A stretch of 7,292 nt of DNA from Bacteroidaceae bacterium (GTDB lineage Bacteria; Bacteroidota; Bacteroidia; Bacteroidales; Bacteroidaceae). The notes beneath the pieces are model-generated. The model was not told the origin of the DNA, ran no database searches, and worked only from the letters and a program-made list of their open reading frames with translations. The translations under genes were made by a program, and so were the position numbers. The stretch lies in assembly GCA_016302965.1 (NCBI GenBank), contig JAEDMP010000097.1, positions 1 to 7,292 on the forward strand, in the 5' to 3' direction. Shown in pieces: positions 6,106 through 7,292 of the stretch; positions within the stretch are counted from its first letter, which is position 1; each line of letters starts with the position of its first letter.

Positions 6106-7292
6106 TTAGAAATAGAAATGAATGCCCACCGTACAATTGAAGCCGCTCCCCCAGGCTTTCACCTTGGATGACACAGCGGAGAGCATCTTGAACACACTCG
6201 ACTTGGACAAAGCCAGATCGTATTCGGGCGAGACGGCCACACCGACATGATTGGTCAGCACGTAATCGGCGCGCACACCGACCGTTCCCTTGACCGCGTA
6301 ACTGGAGGATTCTGAACCGGAGATACGCACCAAGCTTGCCCCCACCTGAGGGGTGACACGCATACGGGTTCCCAATACAACACCCCATCCCAGTTTAGCC
6401 CTCAAGGTGAGCGGCGTGAGCTTGTCTTCTACAGGGTAAAGAGAACCACTGTTGTCATTCCAATAGATTGTTTCCGGATTGAGGCCATAAATCGCATCCA
6501 ACTCCACATTGAAGTTTGACACGAAGAAGCCCACAGCCACACCAGCTCCCATATTCGAACCCGTCTGGAAGGAAGGTTGCAGATAGAACTGGTTGGGTTG
6601 CTGGTACTGGCGATCCATGCTGATGGTCTGTTCGGGATTGGCACTGTCGAGATGCACCCGACGCGTAAGCGTCTTGCACTTCTTTTTCAAGAGTCTGATG
6701 TTATAGTCGCCCGATGCCATTTCCTCGGTATAGGGGGTGGTTCCCTTGTATTTTCCGTCGATATAGAGTTCCGCACCCGATGGACTGGATTTGATGGTCA
6801 TCACAGCCATGTTGCTCAACTTCACATCGACCGTTGCCGTTTCATCCTGCTTGATGTTCACCGTCCTGTTTTCCGGCTTGTGATTATCCATCATGACTGT
6901 TACCTTGTGCGAGCCAATCAGCACATGGTCTATCTTGCTGGGAGTGGTGACACCCTGGTTCTTGCCGTCGAGGAATATCTTGGCTCCCGACGGATTGGAC
7001 TTCACATACAGCGCTCCTTCGATGGGCTTGGGCTTCTCGATGACGAAAGTCTCGGCAACATCGGGTTTCACCACAATCTGTTTTTGCGAGGACACATGAT
7101 TGGGCAAGCGACATTCCACATTATAGGTTCCTGCACGCAAGGGGCCTGTCCAACTGCCCTTACCCTTGCTCGCCCCATTCAGGAAAATCTCGGCCTCAGC
7201 TTCAACCTTGATGGTGGTTTCGGCGAAGTTGGACTGTAGGCGTGGACTGATGGTCGTGGTCTCTCCCTGGCGTATCTCGATGGTGCTGTTGT
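6106..7292 (-). CDS. PEGA-repeat protein with outer-membrane beta-barrel, 5' end beyond the window
   Basis: The frame is open to the right edge. The visible 394 residues begin in mid-protein (NSTIEIRQGETTT...) at a point matching about residue 278 of the paralog at 116-1975, so roughly 280 N-terminal residues, including the signal peptide, are missing. The TTG at 7140 is an internal Leu, not a start. Visible residues about 24-88 and 89-158 are two PEGA-type repeats shared with the paralog. Residues about 160-226 form a third, very typical PEGA repeat (SSPSGAELYIDGKYKGTTP) that the paralog lacks and replaces with a Pro/Lys-rich linker. From about 235 (FYLQPSF) to the end (GIHFYF) is a beta-barrel-like domain with a terminal Phe suited to BAM-mediated outer-membrane insertion. 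No enzymatic motif is visible. It lies 48 bp upstream of the BACON lipoprotein gene and probably belongs to the same operon. Its role is not known; anchoring of an envelope or surface assembly is an inference. Confidence 0.92.
   Translation of the reverse strand, partial: NSTIEIRQGETTTISPRLQSNFAETTIKVEAEAEIFLNGASKGKGSWTGPLRAGTYNVECRLPNHVSSQKQIVVKPDVAETFVIEKPKPIEGALYVKSNPSGAKIFLDGKNQGVTTPSKIDHVLIGSHKVTVMMDNHKPENRTVNIKQDETATVDVKLSNMAVMTIKSSPSGAELYIDGKYKGTTPYTEEMASGDYNIRLLKKKCKTLTRRVHLDSANPEQTISMDRQYQQPNQFYLQPSFQTGSNMGAGVAVGFFVSNFNVELDAIYGLNPETIYWNDNSGSLYPVEDKLTPLTLRAKLGWGVVLGTRMRVTPQVGASLVRISGSESSSYAVKGTVGVRADYVLTNHVGVAVSPEYDLALSKSSVFKMLSAVSSKVKAWGSGFNCTVGIHFYF

Noticed and set aside
7138..7140. 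TTG as start codon of the right-hand PEGA-barrel gene
   Set aside because: The same frame stays open for 50 more codons to the window edge, and those codons match the paralog closely, so this is an internal Leu.
1..7292. DGR template repeat or reverse transcriptase within the window
   Set aside because: I looked for a second copy of the variable-region framework with AAC runs on either strand and for a reverse-transcriptase motif and saw neither. The machinery, if present, lies outside.

Overview
The window looks like chromosomal DNA of a Bacteroidales bacterium (Bacteroides, Parabacteroides or a close relative; genus not resolvable by eye). The reasons are BACON-domain and PEGA-domain secreted proteins, fimbrillin-like lipoproteins, lipoboxes followed by acidic residues, A-rich start regions without Shine-Dalgarno sequences, and no sigma-70-type promoters. 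All genes lie on the minus strand, so transcription runs from right to left, and every product carries or is expected to carry an export signal. No RNA gene, CRISPR array, transposase or plus-strand gene is supported.

Layout in transcription order. (1) Right edge to 6106: the 3' part of a PEGA-repeat protein with a C-terminal outer-membrane beta-barrel. (2) 6057-3973: a lipoprotein made almost entirely of seven BACON domains. (3) 3949-2177: a mosaic lipoprotein with a fimbrillin-like N-terminal region, a Big2 Ig-like domain and a C-terminal FGE-sulfatase/C-type-lectin-fold domain. (4) A spacer of about 200 bp with a large inverted repeat (2071-2139). (5) 1975-116: a second PEGA/beta-barrel protein, paralogous to the first. 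(6) 95 to the left edge: the first 31 codons of another lipoprotein. Genes 1-3 are 48 and 23 bp apart and genes 5-6 are 20 bp apart, so two transcription units, or one long one interrupted by the inverted repeat, are likely. The order 'PEGA-barrel gene, then MKR-type lipoprotein' occurs twice, which suggests a duplicated module.

The most interesting signal is the 3' end of gene 3. In the last 30 codons, nearly all positions expected to vary in this fold are codons ending in C with scattered first and second bases (TAC, GAC, GGC, AGC, ATC, CTC, CAC, AAC). They alternate with conserved framework codons, and the tract ends in a GC-rich stretch followed, after the stop codon, by an inverted repeat. 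This is what adenine-directed mutagenesis of AAC codons by a diversity-generating retroelement (DGR) leaves behind. I propose that this gene encodes a DGR-diversified surface or pilus-tip adhesin. No reverse transcriptase or template repeat lies inside the window, so the machinery would have to be nearby or elsewhere in the genome.

Working model (inference): the PEGA/beta-barrel proteins sit in the outer membrane, the BACON lipoprotein is a surface binding protein or stalk, and the fimbrillin-Big2-lectin lipoprotein displays a variable binding face. Together they would form an envelope adhesion or recognition locus.
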